From the NCBI RefSeq assembly GCF_001442755.1, contig NZ_CP006367.1:62001-126000 (forward strand): a stretch of 64,000 nt of DNA, in the 5' to 3' direction. Numbering within the stretch: the first letter of the stretch is position 1; each line of letters starts with the position of its first letter. A program made the position numbers and the translations under genes. This document shows positions 47,567 through 56,869 of this stretch, one piece after another. The notes beneath the pieces are model-generated. The model had not been told where the DNA came from, did not search any database, and saw only the letters and a list, made by a program, of their open reading frames with translations. The stretch comes from Aureimonas sp. AU20. GTDB taxonomy: Bacteria; Pseudomonadota; Alphaproteobacteria; Rhizobiales; Rhizobiaceae.

Positions 47567-50094
47567 GCGGCGCGCGCTCCGATCTCGCCGGCGCCCGGCT
47601 GGCGCTCGGCTGGCTGATCGGGGGCGAATGGCGCGCCCACCCTTCCCGCTTCCTCGCCACGGCCCTTGCCATCGCGGTCGGCGTGGCGCTCGGCTTTGCC
47701 GTGCATCTCGTCAACGGCTCGGCGCTCAGCGCCTTTGGCGGCGCGGTGCGGGCGGTGAACGGCGCGGCCGATCTTTCCGTGCGCGCCACGACGCCGCTCG
47801 GGCTGGACGAGGCGCTTTATGGCGAGGTGGCGCGGGCGGCGGGCGTGCGGGACGCCAGCCCGGTGGTGAGCATCGAAGCGCGCGGCGAGCGCGGCGCGCT
47901 GACGCTGCTCGGGCTCGACGTGATCCGCGCCATCCGCGTGACGCCGAGCTTGGTCGGCCTGTCTCCACGCGGGCCGGACACGAGCAACAACGACGTGTTC
48001 GACGCGGACGCGCTCTATCTCTCCCGCGCCGCGCAAGTCGCGCTCGGCACCGGCATCGGCCAGTCGCTCGACCTCTCCGCCAACGGCCGAACCGCGCGCT
48101 TTCGCGTTGCCGGCGCCTTGCCCGGCGTGCCGGAGGGGCAGGCGGTCGGGGTGATCGACATCGCCAGCGCGCAATGGCGCTTCGACCGGCTGGGGCGGAT
48201 CGACCGGATCGACCTGAATTTGAGCGATCGCAACGCCGCCGAGCCCGCGCTGCGCGCGGTGCTTCCCACGGGGGCGACGCTCGCCAGCACGCAGACCGAG
48301 GAGGCGCAGGGCAGCGCCCTGTCGCGTGCCTATCGCGTCAATCTCGACATGCTGGCGCTGGTGGCGCTGCTCACCGGCGGCTTTCTCGTGTTCTCCGCGC
48401 AGTCGCTCTCCGTCGCGCGGCGCCTGCGCGCCTTCGCCCTGGTGCGCACGCTCGGCCTGCCCCGGCGCGGCGTGGTCGCGGCCGTGGCGTTGGAAGGGCT
48501 GCTGATCGGCGTTCTCGGCGCATCGGCGGGGCTTGCCGCCGGCTACGGCCTTGCGGTTCTGGCGCTGCGAGTCTTCGGCGGAGATCTGGGCGCTGGCTAT
48601 TTCAGCGGCGCCTCGCAGATCGTCTTCCAGCCGCTCGCCGCGCTTCTCTTCTTCGCGCTCGGCCTCGCGGCGGCTTTGGCCGGCAGCATCCTGCCGGCGC
48701 GGGCGGCCTCGCGCGCCGCACCGGCGGCGGCGCTCAAGAACAGCGGCGATCTTCTCGACCCGCGCGCGCCCGTGCCCTGGAAGCCGGCGGCCATCCTGCT
48801 GGCGCTCGGCGTCGGGGCGGCGCTCCTGCCCGCCGTGGCGCGGCTGCCCGTCTTCGGCTTTCTCGGCATGGCCTTGATGCTGGCGGGGGGCGTGGCCGGC
48901 GTGCCCTTCCTGTCACGCCTGCTGCTCGGCCCGCTCGCGCGCCGCCAGAGCCGCTCGGTGCCGGGCCAGCTCGCGACGCGCCATCTCCACGGCGCGCCGG
49001 GCCAGGCCGCGACCGCACTCTGCGGCATCGTCGCGTCCACCGCCCTGATGATCGCCATGGCGAGCATGGTAACGAGCTTTCGCGGCGCGGTGGACGAATG
49101 GCTGGGGCAGGTTCTGTCGGCCGATCTCTATCTCAGAACCGAGGGCGCCGGCTTCGACCCGGAAACGCAGAGCCGCCTCGCCGCCGTTCCCGGCGTCGGC
49201 ACGCTGACCTTCAGCCGGCAGTTTCCGCTCACGATCGAGCCCGACCAGCCGCCTGTGGTGCTGATCGCCCGGCCCGTCGACCCCGCGCGCCCGGAAGGGC
49301 TGCTGGCGCTGATCGGCCGAACTCAGGCCCCCGCCGCCGGCACGCTGCCCGTCTATGTCTCCGAGCCCGCCTCGCGCCTCCATGGCTGGCGCCTCGGCGA
49401 TACGATCGCCCTGCCAATCGGCACCGGGGCCGAGCGCTTCTCGGTCGCCGGCATCTGGCGCGACTATGCAAGGCAGGCCGGCGCGGTGATCTTGGCCGAG
49501 GCCGACTATACGAGCCTGACCGGCGACCGGACGCGCGACGAGGCCATGGTCATGCTCGCCCCCGGCGCGGACGAAGCCAAGGTGCAGGCGGATCTGCGGG
49601 CGAGCCTGCCGGAGGCGACGCGCGCCACGGTCGCGCTGTCGCGTCCCGCCGAGCTCAGGCGCTTCGCGCTCGACCTGTTCGACCGGTCCTTCGCCGTCAC
49701 CTACATTCTGGAGGGCGTTGCGATCCTCGTCGGCTTGGCCGGTGTCGCGGCCACCGTTTCGGCACAGACGCTGGCGCGCTCGCGCGAGTTCGGCATGCTG
49801 CGCCATCTCGGCCTCACCAAGGGGCAGATCCTCGCCATGCTGGCGCGCGAGGGCGCGCTGCTCGGCCTTGTCGGCGGCGTGGCCGGCGTGCTTCTCGGCC
49901 TCGCGCTGGCGCAGGTCTTGATCCACGTCATCAACCCGCAATCCTTCAACTGGACCATGGCGACCCTGGTGCCGTTCGGCACGATCCCCGCCGTGGTCGC
50001 GGCGCTGGTTCTGGCGGCGGCGGGAACGGCGATCCTCGCCGGCCGGCGCGCGACGCATCAAAGCGCGGTTCTGGCCGTGCGGGAGGATTGGTGA
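47563..50094 (+). CDS. FtsX-like permease (YbbP/AttG-like)
   Basis: An 843-residue ABC permease with the double-module architecture of YbbP: an N-terminal TM (about 25-50), a periplasmic domain, a first TM bundle of three helices (about 260-390), a further helix pair near 405-430, a second periplasmic domain and a final FtsX bundle (about 715-830). MLRHLGLTKGQILAM is the cytoplasmic coupling region. The start is GTG 47563. It is the partner of the preceding ATPase and overlaps the following secreted lipocalin-like gene (TGATG). Confidence 0.9.
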   Translation: MSGARSDLAGARLALGWLIGGEWRAHPSRFLATALAIAVGVALGFAVHLVNGSALSAFGGAVRAVNGAADLSVRATTPLGLDEALYGEVARAAGVRDASPVVSIEARGERGALTLLGLDVIRAIRVTPSLVGLSPRGPDTSNNDVFDADALYLSRAAQVALGTGIGQSLDLSANGRTARFRVAGALPGVPEGQAVGVIDIASAQWRFDRLGRIDRIDLNLSDRNAAEPALRAVLPTGATLASTQTEEAQGSALSRAYRVNLDMLALVALLTGGFLVFSAQSLSVARRLRAFALVRTLGLPRRGVVAAVALEGLLIGVLGASAGLAAGYGLAVLALRVFGGDLGAGYFSGASQIVFQPLAALLFFALGLAAALAGSILPARAASRAAPAAALKNSGDLLDPRAPVPWKPAAILLALGVGAALLPAVARLPVFGFLGMALMLAGGVAGVPFLSRLLLGPLARRQSRSVPGQLATRHLHGAPGQAATALCGIVASTALMIAMASMVTSFRGAVDEWLGQVLSADLYLRTEGAGFDPETQSRLAAVPGVGTLTFSRQFPLTIEPDQPPVVLIARPVDPARPEGLLALIGRTQAPAAGTLPVYVSEPASRLHGWRLGDTIALPIGTGAERFSVAGIWRDYARQAGAVILAEADYTSLTGDRTRDEAMVMLAPGADEAKVQADLRASLPEATRATVALSRPAELRRFALDLFDRSFAVTYILEGVAILVGLAGVAATVSAQTLARSREFGMLRHLGLTKGQILAMLAREGALLGLVGGVAGVLLGLALAQVLIHVINPQSFNWTMATLVPFGTIPAVVAALVLAAAGTAILAGRRATHQSAVLAVREDW

Positions 50095-51164
50095 TGCGCG
50101 GTTTCCTCGCCCTTCTTCTCGCCTTCTCGACGTTCGTCGCGCCGCTGCGCGCCGCCGAGATCCAATATCCCACCGTCGCGCCCGGCACCGCGCTCGCCTT
50201 TCCGCGCGACCATGGCGCCCATCCCGAGTTCCGCACCGAATGGTGGTATGTCACCGGCTGGCTGAAGACGGCGGACGGGCGCGATCTCGGCTTTCAGGTC
50301 ACCTTCTTCCGCACCCGGCCGGCGATCGACCCCGCCAATCCCAGCCGCTTCGCCCCGGCGCAGGTCCTGTTCGCCCATGCCGGCCTGTCCGACCCCGCGC
50401 TCGGCCGCCTGCTGCATGGCGAGCGCGCGGCCCGCGCCGGCTTCGGCCTCGCCGAGGCTTCGGAGGCGGATGCCGACGTGACACTGCAGGACTGGCGCTT
50501 CCGGCGCGAGGCGGACGGGCGGTTCACAACCCAAGTGGCGACCGGCGAGTTCGCGCTCGACCTCGCCTTCCAGCCGACCCAGCCGGTGCTTCTCCAGGGC
50601 GATGAAGGCTACAGCCAGAAGGGGCCGAACCCGGCGGAAGCCAGCTACTATTATTCCATGCCGCATCTTCAGGTTTCCGGCAGCGTGATGCGCGAGGGCA
50701 AGACCGAGGCGGTGACGGGCGAGGCCTGGCTCGACCGCGAATGGTCCTCGACGCTGCTGGCCGCCGACGCGGCGGGCTGGGACTGGACGGGTCTCAATCT
50801 CGACGATGGCGGCGCGCTGGTCGCCTTCCGAATTCGAGGCCGGGACGGCGGCACGGTCTATGCCGGCGGCTCCTATCGCCGGGCCGATGGCTCGGTCACC
50901 CGGTTCCGGCCGGAGGATGTGAGCCTGGAGCCGCTTCAGACCTGGCGTTCGCCGCGCACCAATGCCGTCTATCCCGTCGAGCAGCGCCTGACCCTGCGCC
51001 TGCCGGAGGGCGAGCGCAGCTTCCATCTCGCGCCGCTGTTTCCCGATCAGGAACTCGACGGGCGCGGCGGTGGGCTACCGGTCTATTGGGAAGGCGCGGT
51101 TTCGGCGCCCGGCGCGCGCGGCTATCTCGAACTCACCGGCTATGCCTCGCCGCTGCGCCTGTAG
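50094..51164 (+). CDS. Secreted AttH/CrtC lipocalin-like protein
   Basis: A 356-residue exported protein with signal peptide FLALLLAFSTFVAPLRAAE. The AttH/hydroxyneurosporene-synthase-like double lipocalin is shown by HPEFRTEWWYVTGWL, GFQVTFFRTRP, YYYSMPHLQVSG and the late EAWLDREWSSTLL. Proteins of this type are encoded with YbbA/YbbP-like ABC cassettes (attEFGH arrangement) and probably carry a hydrophobic ligand in the periplasm. Its 3' end overlaps the convergent MBL gene by 25 bases. Confidence 0.87.
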   Translation: MRGFLALLLAFSTFVAPLRAAEIQYPTVAPGTALAFPRDHGAHPEFRTEWWYVTGWLKTADGRDLGFQVTFFRTRPAIDPANPSRFAPAQVLFAHAGLSDPALGRLLHGERAARAGFGLAEASEADADVTLQDWRFRREADGRFTTQVATGEFALDLAFQPTQPVLLQGDEGYSQKGPNPAEASYYYSMPHLQVSGSVMREGKTEAVTGEAWLDREWSSTLLAADAAGWDWTGLNLDDGGALVAFRIRGRDGGTVYAGGSYRRADGSVTRFRPEDVSLEPLQTWRSPRTNAVYPVEQRLTLRLPEGERSFHLAPLFPDQELDGRGGGLPVYWEGAVSAPGARGYLELTGYASPLRL

Positions 51165-52141
51165 GCGGTCTCGAACTCGGCGATGAGCGCGTCCTCGCCC
51201 CCCTCGTAGCGCGGCGAGAAATGATGCGGCACGGCCCGCCGTGCCCCCGCTTCCCGCGCCAGGTCGCCGGCTTGCGCGGCGGTGAGGTGATGCCGACCGT
51301 TGGCGATAGCATGGTCGGCATGGAGAAAGCCGGCTTCGATGAAGAGCGTGTCGGCGCCGGCCGCGATGCGAAGGATGCGCTCCCGGTTCGCCTCGCCCCA
51401 GCCGGCATCAGTGACATAGGCGACGCGTTGGCCCGGCGCGCGGTGGAAGGCGCCGGCTCGAAGCAGGGTGCCCAGCGAAAGCGCCTCACCGTTCGGCCCC
51501 TCGACCTCCGCGCCCTCCCCGGCCCCGGCGCGCAACTGCGCCTTGGCGGCTGAAAGCCAGGGGCCGACGGGAAGTTCCATCGCGTCCAGCTTGGCCTTGT
51601 GCACGTTCACCCGCAGCCGCTCCTGCAGCGCGAAGGCGAGCGAGGGAATGCCGTGGTCGAGTTGGACGGCTTCCACCATCAGTTCCGGCTCGCTGAGAAC
51701 GAGGCCGGGCGAAAGCCGGGGCGCATCAATCGGCCGGCGGGCAAAGGCCTCGCGCGCCCGAAACCGCCAGGCGCCGGCAAATCCCTGCTCCGTCCAGTCC
51801 TGCGCCTCGATCGAGAAATCCGCCGAGCTTTCGTCCAGGAGGTTCCAGCGATAGGCGGCAAGTTTGGCGGCGACCCCGTCGGCGAGGCCCGGCGGGCCGA
51901 ACAGGCGCAACGTGCCGGGCTGGTTCAAGCGCAGGCGCAGCAGCCGGTCGAAGCCGGCAAAGTGATCCATATGAAGATGCGAGACGAAGACATGGCTGAC
52001 TCGCCCGATCTCGCGCGGCGACAGTGGCGAGAGGTCGCCGCAATCGAACAAGAAGGCGCGCCGTCCGAAAGCGAAGTCGAGAAACAGCGTGGAGTCGCCG
52101 GTCGGCCCGTTGACGAGGCGAGGCTGAACCAAAGAGCTCAT
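51140..52141 (-). CDS. MBL-fold metallohydrolase (RNase Z-like)
   Basis: A 333-residue metallo-beta-lactamase-fold protein. The metal motif is SHLHMDHFAG (HxHxDH), with a further Asp in VAYVTDAGWG and His in VPHHFSPRYEG. The family is annotated as ribonuclease Z-like. True RNase Z makes tRNA 3' ends, but the exosite arm is not clearly seen here and the protein is best left as an MBL hydrolase. ATG 52141 gives MSSLVQPRLVNGPTGDSTLFLDF. Confidence 0.85.
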   Translation of the reverse strand: MSSLVQPRLVNGPTGDSTLFLDFAFGRRAFLFDCGDLSPLSPREIGRVSHVFVSHLHMDHFAGFDRLLRLRLNQPGTLRLFGPPGLADGVAAKLAAYRWNLLDESSADFSIEAQDWTEQGFAGAWRFRAREAFARRPIDAPRLSPGLVLSEPELMVEAVQLDHGIPSLAFALQERLRVNVHKAKLDAMELPVGPWLSAAKAQLRAGAGEGAEVEGPNGEALSLGTLLRAGAFHRAPGQRVAYVTDAGWGEANRERILRIAAGADTLFIEAGFLHADHAIANGRHHLTAAQAGDLAREAGARRAVPHHFSPRYEGGEDALIAEFETAYRRSGEA

Positions 52142-52185
52142 CGGCGCTTTCTTTCCCATCCAAGCCGCAAGCCATGGAGACGAGC

Positions 52186-52377
52186 ATGACCGAGCGCCGC
52201 ACACTTACCGGATTTGCCAGCGAAGAGGCGGACGGCACCTTCACCATCCATATCGTGGACGACAGCAGCGAAGTGTTCGAAATCAGCGCCAGCCGCGAGA
52301 ACGTCGAACTCATGATCTCCACGCTCCAGGCGGTGCTGGCCGGGCACTCCGGCGAGGCCAACCATGCCAGGGGCTGA
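52186..52377 (+). CDS. Small conserved-looking protein of unknown function
   Basis: A 63-residue acidic protein (MTERRTLTGFASEEADGTFTIHIVDDSSEVFEIS...). GGAG at 52176-52179 is well spaced for ATG 52186; ATG 52174 is an alternative. It has no membrane segment. The beta-rich first half and helical second half suggest a compact fold. It lies just upstream of the catalase-family gene. Confidence 0.6.
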   Translation: MTERRTLTGFASEEADGTFTIHIVDDSSEVFEISASRENVELMISTLQAVLAGHSGEANHARG

Positions 52378-52454
52378 CCCCGCCCGATCGGCATCCCTGA
52401 CCTCTGTCCCCGATCGCGAGCGTGGCCATCGGTCGCCATTCGATGGCGCGCGAT

Positions 52455-52480
52455 GGAACCGCCTCGCCGCGTGTGGGGTT
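52455..52480 (+). promoter_or_regulatory. Possible EcfG/RpoE2-type general-stress promoter for the catalase gene
   Basis: GGAAC (52455-52459), 17 bases, then GGTT (52477-52480), matching the alphaproteobacterial GGAAC-N16/17-(C/G)GTT pattern. The implied transcript would start about 35 bases before ATG 52521, an ideal distance for a stress-induced catalase. Confidence 0.5.
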
Positions 52481-52520
52481 GAAAGCCAAACCCGATGGAG
52501 TTTGGAAAGGTTTTGACAAC

Positions 52521-53591
52521 ATGACATCCGCTCCCGTTCGCTATTCCCCCTCGGTCGAGGACATTCGCCCGGACGAGAAGGAAACAGAGGCCAGCCTGAA
52601 CGAAACGTTCGACACGATCTTGGAGACAACAGCCGAGGATTACGGCCATGCCGTGCGCTCGGTCCATGCCAAGGCGCATGGCATTCTGGAAGGCACGCTG
52701 CGCGTTCACGACGACCTGCCGCCGGAACTGGCGCAGGGGCTTTTCGCCAAGCCGGGGCAGCACAAGGTCTACCTGCGCCTGTCCACCAATGCCGGCGACA
52801 TCCTGCCCGACGCTATCTCGCTGCCGCGCGGTCTGGCGCTGAAGGTGCTGAATGTCGAGGGCGAGCGCCTGCCCGACGCGGAAGGATCGACGCAGGACTT
52901 CGTCATGGTCAACGGGCCGGTGTTTCAGACGAAGACGGCCGACCAGTTCCTCGGCAATCTCAAGATGCTGGCCAAGACGACCGACCGGCTGGAAGGCACC
53001 AAGGCGGTCATGTCCTCGGTGCTGCGCGGCGTCAACAAGGCGCTGGAGAGCGTGGGCATCGAAAGCTCGAAGATCCAGTCGCTCGGCGGCGCGCCCAATG
53101 TCGATCCGCTCGGCCAGACCTATTTCAGCGTCACGCCGTTTCGCTACGGCCCCTATATCGCCAAGTTCAGCGTCGTGCCTGTTTCGCCCGATCTCACCGA
53201 ACTGGAAAGCAAGGAGATCGACGCCAGCGACCGGCCCAACGCCATTCGCGAGACCGTGCAGGCCGAGATGAGCGAGCGGATGGGCGTCTGGGAGTTCCGC
53301 GTACAGCTCTGCCGCGACCTGGAGAAGCAGCCGGTGGAGGACCCGACCGTCGAGTGGAAGGAGGACGAGGCGCCCTTCCAGACCGTCGCGACCATCACCG
53401 CCGAGCCGCAGGATAGCTGGGACGCCACGCGCGTTCAGGCCGTGGACGAGGAAATGCGCTTCAGCATCTGGACCGGCCTTGCCGCCCACCAGCCGCTCGG
53501 CAACATCAACCGCGCGCGCCGCTCGGCCTACCAGCACTCCTCCGAGTTCCGCGCCCGCTTCAACCGCTGCCCGATCCACGAGCCGGCCTGA
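52521..53591 (+). CDS. Catalase-family heme protein
   Basis: A 356-residue member of the catalase superfamily, shorter than classical catalases (about 480 or more). The distal His is in RSVHAKAHGILEGTL, followed by YLRLSTNAGDILPDAISLPRGLALKVLNV and DFVMVNGPVF, the core heme-pocket blocks. It lacks the C-terminal helical and flavodoxin-like parts, as in the small catalase-related peroxygenase-like group; true catalase activity is uncertain. GGAAAGG at 52504-52510 serves as ribosome site. Confidence 0.85.
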   Translation: MTSAPVRYSPSVEDIRPDEKETEASLNETFDTILETTAEDYGHAVRSVHAKAHGILEGTLRVHDDLPPELAQGLFAKPGQHKVYLRLSTNAGDILPDAISLPRGLALKVLNVEGERLPDAEGSTQDFVMVNGPVFQTKTADQFLGNLKMLAKTTDRLEGTKAVMSSVLRGVNKALESVGIESSKIQSLGGAPNVDPLGQTYFSVTPFRYGPYIAKFSVVPVSPDLTELESKEIDASDRPNAIRETVQAEMSERMGVWEFRVQLCRDLEKQPVEDPTVEWKEDEAPFQTVATITAEPQDSWDATRVQAVDEEMRFSIWTGLAAHQPLGNINRARRSAYQHSSEFRARFNRCPIHEPA

Positions 53592-53629
53592 GCCAGGGCG
53601 CGTCGCTCTTTTAGAAACTTCGACACAAG

Positions 53630-53655
53630 GGGCGGGGACGCGAGGCTCCCCGCCC
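53630..53655. terminator. Hairpin between convergent catalase and GNAT genes
   Basis: A perfect 9-bp stem GGGCGGGGA / TCCCCGCCC with an eight-base loop, 39 bases after the catalase stop and just before the GNAT stop. Only weak T content flanks it. Confidence 0.65.
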
Positions 53656-53663
53656 ACCCGATC

Positions 53664-54179
53664 TCAGTGCAGGCGCGCCATCATGACCGCATCGGCATAG
53701 GCTCCCGCACGAAACGCGAAGTCCTTCAACACGCCCTCCGGTTCGAACCCGAATTTCTCGTAGAGGCGGATAGCGGGCCGGTTGTCGCTGAAGACCGTCA
53801 ACTCGATGCGCCTCAGACCCAACCAATTGTCGGCCGAGTCCAGCAGCGCACCGATGAGGGCCGAGCCGATTCCCTGATTCACATGCGCATCGTGAACGCC
53901 CATGCCGAGCACGGCCGCATGACGCCGGCGCCCTGACATCGCGTTGAGACCCGCGCTTCCGACCAGAGTGCCGCCGCGCAACGCCACGATATGCAGCTTG
54001 CCCTCTCCGGGGTTCTCCAGCCAGCGCCGCGTTTCCGACACGCTCTGATAGGGCAGGCGCATCGTGCCGTGGCGGTAGCCGGGAAGATTGGAAAGGTCCG
54101 TCAGGGCTTCGGCATCCTCCGGCCGGCCGGCACGCAGGATCAAACCTTCGAGGTGGTGGGGAAGATCGGGTGGATTCAT
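53664..54179 (-). CDS. GNAT family N-acetyltransferase
   Basis: A 171-residue acetyl-CoA-dependent acetyltransferase. The CoA pyrophosphate loop is in VHDAHVNQGIGSALIGALLD (Q/RxxGxG/A), with ELTVFSDNRPAIRLYEKFGFEPEG as motif B. It resembles the RimJ/YhhY subgroup that acetylates small amines or amino groups. ATG 54179 is the natural start. The substrate is unknown. Confidence 0.9.
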   Translation of the reverse strand: MNPPDLPHHLEGLILRAGRPEDAEALTDLSNLPGYRHGTMRLPYQSVSETRRWLENPGEGKLHIVALRGGTLVGSAGLNAMSGRRRHAAVLGMGVHDAHVNQGIGSALIGALLDSADNWLGLRRIELTVFSDNRPAIRLYEKFGFEPEGVLKDFAFRAGAYADAVMMARLH

Positions 54180-54515
54180 AGCCTCTGTCCTTGAGAGCCG
54201 GACGGAGGTTCGCGTGGCAGAACCCAACCGTCGCGGCCGGGTCTGCGGGTGATGATCGCGAGCTAGCTGCGCGCAGGCACCCCGTCCCCGGAAAGGGGCA
54301 TGGTGGTGGTCAGAGCGGGGGCGGAGCGTACGATCATGGCGCGAGGATCGGCCGAGGCGTTTGGCAAGTCAAGCCGGGCTTGAGCCCCGCCGCCGCCGGC
54401 TTCGCTCACGCCCGCCCTTTCCTTGTGCGCCGCAATGGGATAGACGGGCCGCCCTGCTGCCCGAGCCCCGGCGCGCCGTTTTGCGGCCTCGGGGCTTCTG
54501 TTTTGCGAGCCGCCC

Positions 54516-55775
54516 ATGTCCCGCTTCTTTCCCGGCCTCGACTTCGGCACCACCAATTCCACCCTGTCGCTCTGCGCGCCGGGCGGGGCGCCGCGGCTTC
54601 TGCCGGTGGAAGGCGAGAACCTGACGATCCCCTCCGCCCTGTTCTTCAGCCTGGAGGACGGGCACACCTATTTCGGGCGCCAGGCCGTGTTCGAATATGT
54701 CGACGGGGCCGAGGGGCGTTTCATGCGCGCGCTGAAAAGCATTCTCGGCTCTTCCTTGATGAAGGAGACGACGCAGGTCGGGCGCGAGCGCATGACCTTC
54801 GAGGACCTGATCGGGCGGTTCCTCCGGCATCTGCGCCAGAGGCTGGAGCAGGAGACCGGCGGCGAGGCCGACAGCATCGTGCTCGGCCGCCCCGTGCGCT
54901 TCGTGGACGAGAGCGACGAGGCCGACGCGACCGCGCAGGGCCAGCTCGAGGCGGCGGCGCGCGCGCAGGGCTTTCGCCATATCGAGTTCCAGTTCGAGCC
55001 GGTCGCCGCCGCGCTCTATTTCGAGAGCACGATCAATGCCGAGCAGTTGGCGCTGGTGGTGGATATCGGCGGCGGCACGTCGGACTTCTCGCTCCTGCGC
55101 CTGTCGCCCGAGCGCGCCCGCTCGACGGAGCGGGCCGACGACATTCTCGGCACGACCGGCGTCCATGTCGGCGGCACGGATTTCGACCGGCTCCTGAACA
55201 CCGCCAAGATGCAGCCGCTACTGGGCCTCGGCTCCTCGACGGCGGACGGCAAGCGCCTCATGCCGGTCTGGTATTTCAACGACATGGCGACCTGGCACCG
55301 GATCAACACGCTTTATACGCCCAAGATCCTGTCCGACATCCGCGCGCTGCGCAAGGAAGCGGGCGAACCGGAGAAGCTCGCCCGCATGGAGCACATGCTG
55401 ACGCATCGCTCCGGCCATCGCCTCGCCGGCGCGGTGGAGCGCGCCAAGATCGCCCTCAGCGACGCGGACTCGACACGGATCAGCTTCAAGGAGCCGGGCC
55501 TCTCGCTGGAGACCGAGGCGACGCGGGGCGAGTTCGAGGCGGCGACCGCCGAGCTCGTCGCCAAGATCGAGCGCTCCATCACGGAAGCGCTCAAACTTGG
55601 CGGCGTCGGGTCGGAAGCGGTGGACACGGTGATCCTGACAGGGGGTGGCGCGCAGGTGCCCGCCGTGCAGCGGGCGGCCACGCAGCGCTTTCCCGGCGCC
55701 CGCATCGCCCATTCCGACGCTTTCGGCTCAGTCGGCCTCGGGCTCGGCATCGACGCGGCGCGCCGCTTCGGCTGA
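54516..55775 (+). CDS. Hsp70-family protein (YegD-like)
   Basis: A 419-residue actin/Hsp70 ATPase-fold protein without the substrate-binding domain of DnaK. Phosphate loops are LDFGTTNST and DIGGGTSDFSL, the adenosine motif is LTGGGAQVPAVQ, and VGGTDFDRLL and EFEAATAELVAKI are present. This matches the YegD group of single-domain Hsp70 proteins, whose role is unclear. It stands alone with a 288-base gap upstream in which nothing distinct was seen. Confidence 0.9.
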   Translation: MSRFFPGLDFGTTNSTLSLCAPGGAPRLLPVEGENLTIPSALFFSLEDGHTYFGRQAVFEYVDGAEGRFMRALKSILGSSLMKETTQVGRERMTFEDLIGRFLRHLRQRLEQETGGEADSIVLGRPVRFVDESDEADATAQGQLEAAARAQGFRHIEFQFEPVAAALYFESTINAEQLALVVDIGGGTSDFSLLRLSPERARSTERADDILGTTGVHVGGTDFDRLLNTAKMQPLLGLGSSTADGKRLMPVWYFNDMATWHRINTLYTPKILSDIRALRKEAGEPEKLARMEHMLTHRSGHRLAGAVERAKIALSDADSTRISFKEPGLSLETEATRGEFEAATAELVAKIERSITEALKLGGVGSEAVDTVILTGGGAQVPAVQRAATQRFPGARIAHSDAFGSVGLGLGIDAARRFG

Positions 55776-56071
55776 GACGACCTGACAAACCCTTTGGCCG
55801 GCGGATGGTCGCGGGGTTTCGGTCGGGGCGAGGAGCGATGCGCGGGCGCAGGGCTAGGCCTTCGCGACGAAGTCCACGGCGAAGTGAAACGGCACTCCCT
55901 GGCCGCGAGATTTCGGTAGGCGTTCCAAGATCCAGCCGGACGCCTGAGGCTTGACGCTCTGGAACGGGCCGTGAGAAAAAGCCGGCGTGCCTCTGTCGCT
56001 CCGTAAGCGTTAACGTCAGTCAACGCGCATCTGGGCCGCCCCTTGCCGGGGTCGCCTAACGGAGTGTTGTC

Positions 56072-56326
56072 ATGCCTGCTTTTCGCAAGCTTCCGCCGCG
56101 CTATGGCGCGTTCGTGGTCCCCTTTCTTCTGTCGCTGATGATGTGCGGGGTGGTGTCGGCCATCTCCACCGCGCGGGCGCCCGGCCTGTCCGGCGAATTG
56201 CCGGCGCAATGGTTGAAGGGCTGGGGCCTGTCCTGGCTCGTCGCCTTTCCGACGCTGCTCGTCGTGATGCCGCTGGTGCGGCGCCTCGCCGGCCTTCTGG
56301 TGGAAATGCCGGCGCCGCGCGGCTGA
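56072..56326 (+). CDS. DUF2798 small membrane protein
   Basis: An 84-residue protein with two TM helices (about 13-33 and 50-72) and the DUF2798 look (KLPPRYGAFVVPFLLSLMMCGVVSAIST; WLKGWGLSWLVAFPTLLVVMPLVRR). Function unknown. It is followed by a strong hairpin. Confidence 0.85.
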   Translation: MPAFRKLPPRYGAFVVPFLLSLMMCGVVSAISTARAPGLSGELPAQWLKGWGLSWLVAFPTLLVVMPLVRRLAGLLVEMPAPRG

Positions 56327-56329
56327 CAC

Positions 56330-56358
56330 GAACGGGAGCGCCCCGCGCGCTCCCGTTC
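56330..56358 (+). terminator. Terminator-like hairpin after DUF2798 gene
   Basis: A perfect 11-bp stem GAACGGGAGCG / CGCTCCCGTTC with a seven-base loop, starting 4 bases after the stop codon. No T-run follows. Confidence 0.7.
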
Positions 56359-56440
56359 GCCCTCGGGCAAGCGGGCGGTTTGCGGTCGAAGAGCCCGCGC
56401 GCTAGGACGAGGCTCCCCATCGCAAGGAGACGCCTGTTCC

Positions 56441-56869
56441 ATGACGACGCTGACCCTCGACACCGCCCGCACCATCATCGCCGCCGCGCTTGCCAAGGGC
56501 GCCGAGCTGAAGCTGAAGCCGCTGACCGTCGCGGTGCTCGACGCCGGCGGCGCGCTGGTCGCGCTGGAGCGGCAGGACGGCGCCGCGCGCATGCGCCCCG
56601 AGATCGCCATCGGCAAGGCCAATGGCGCGGTGCAGATGGGCATGGGCTCGCGCGCCCTGTGGAAGCGCGCCGAGGAGCAGCCCTATTTCATCCAGTCGAT
56701 GAACGCGCTCGCCGGCGGCTCGCTCGTGCCGGTGCCGGGCGGCGTTCTGATCCGCCGCGATGGCGCGGTGATCGGCGCGGTCGGCATCACCGGCGACACG
56801 TCCGACAATGACGAGACGGCGGCCGTCGCCGGAATCGAGGCCGCAGGCCTCACCGCCGACAAGGGCTGA
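56441..56869 (+). CDS. GlcG/HbpS family heme-binding-like protein
   Basis: A 142-residue DUF336/GlcG-HbpS domain protein: LTVAVLDAGGALVALERQDGA, ARMRPEIAIGKANGAV, GGVLIRRDGAVIGAVGITGD. Family members bind heme or act beside glycolate oxidase; no signal peptide is present. GGAG-type purines precede ATG 56441. It is not linked to adjacent metabolic genes. Confidence 0.9.
   Translation: MTTLTLDTARTIIAAALAKGAELKLKPLTVAVLDAGGALVALERQDGAARMRPEIAIGKANGAVQMGMGSRALWKRAEEQPYFIQSMNALAGGSLVPVPGGVLIRRDGAVIGAVGITGDTSDNDETAAVAGIEAAGLTADKG

Noticed and set aside
47502..51164. A 1220-residue continuous open frame across the permease and lipocalin genes
   Set aside because: Only the part from 50094 is real (the AttH-like gene); the upstream part is an out-of-phase Arg/Ala-rich shadow of the permease.
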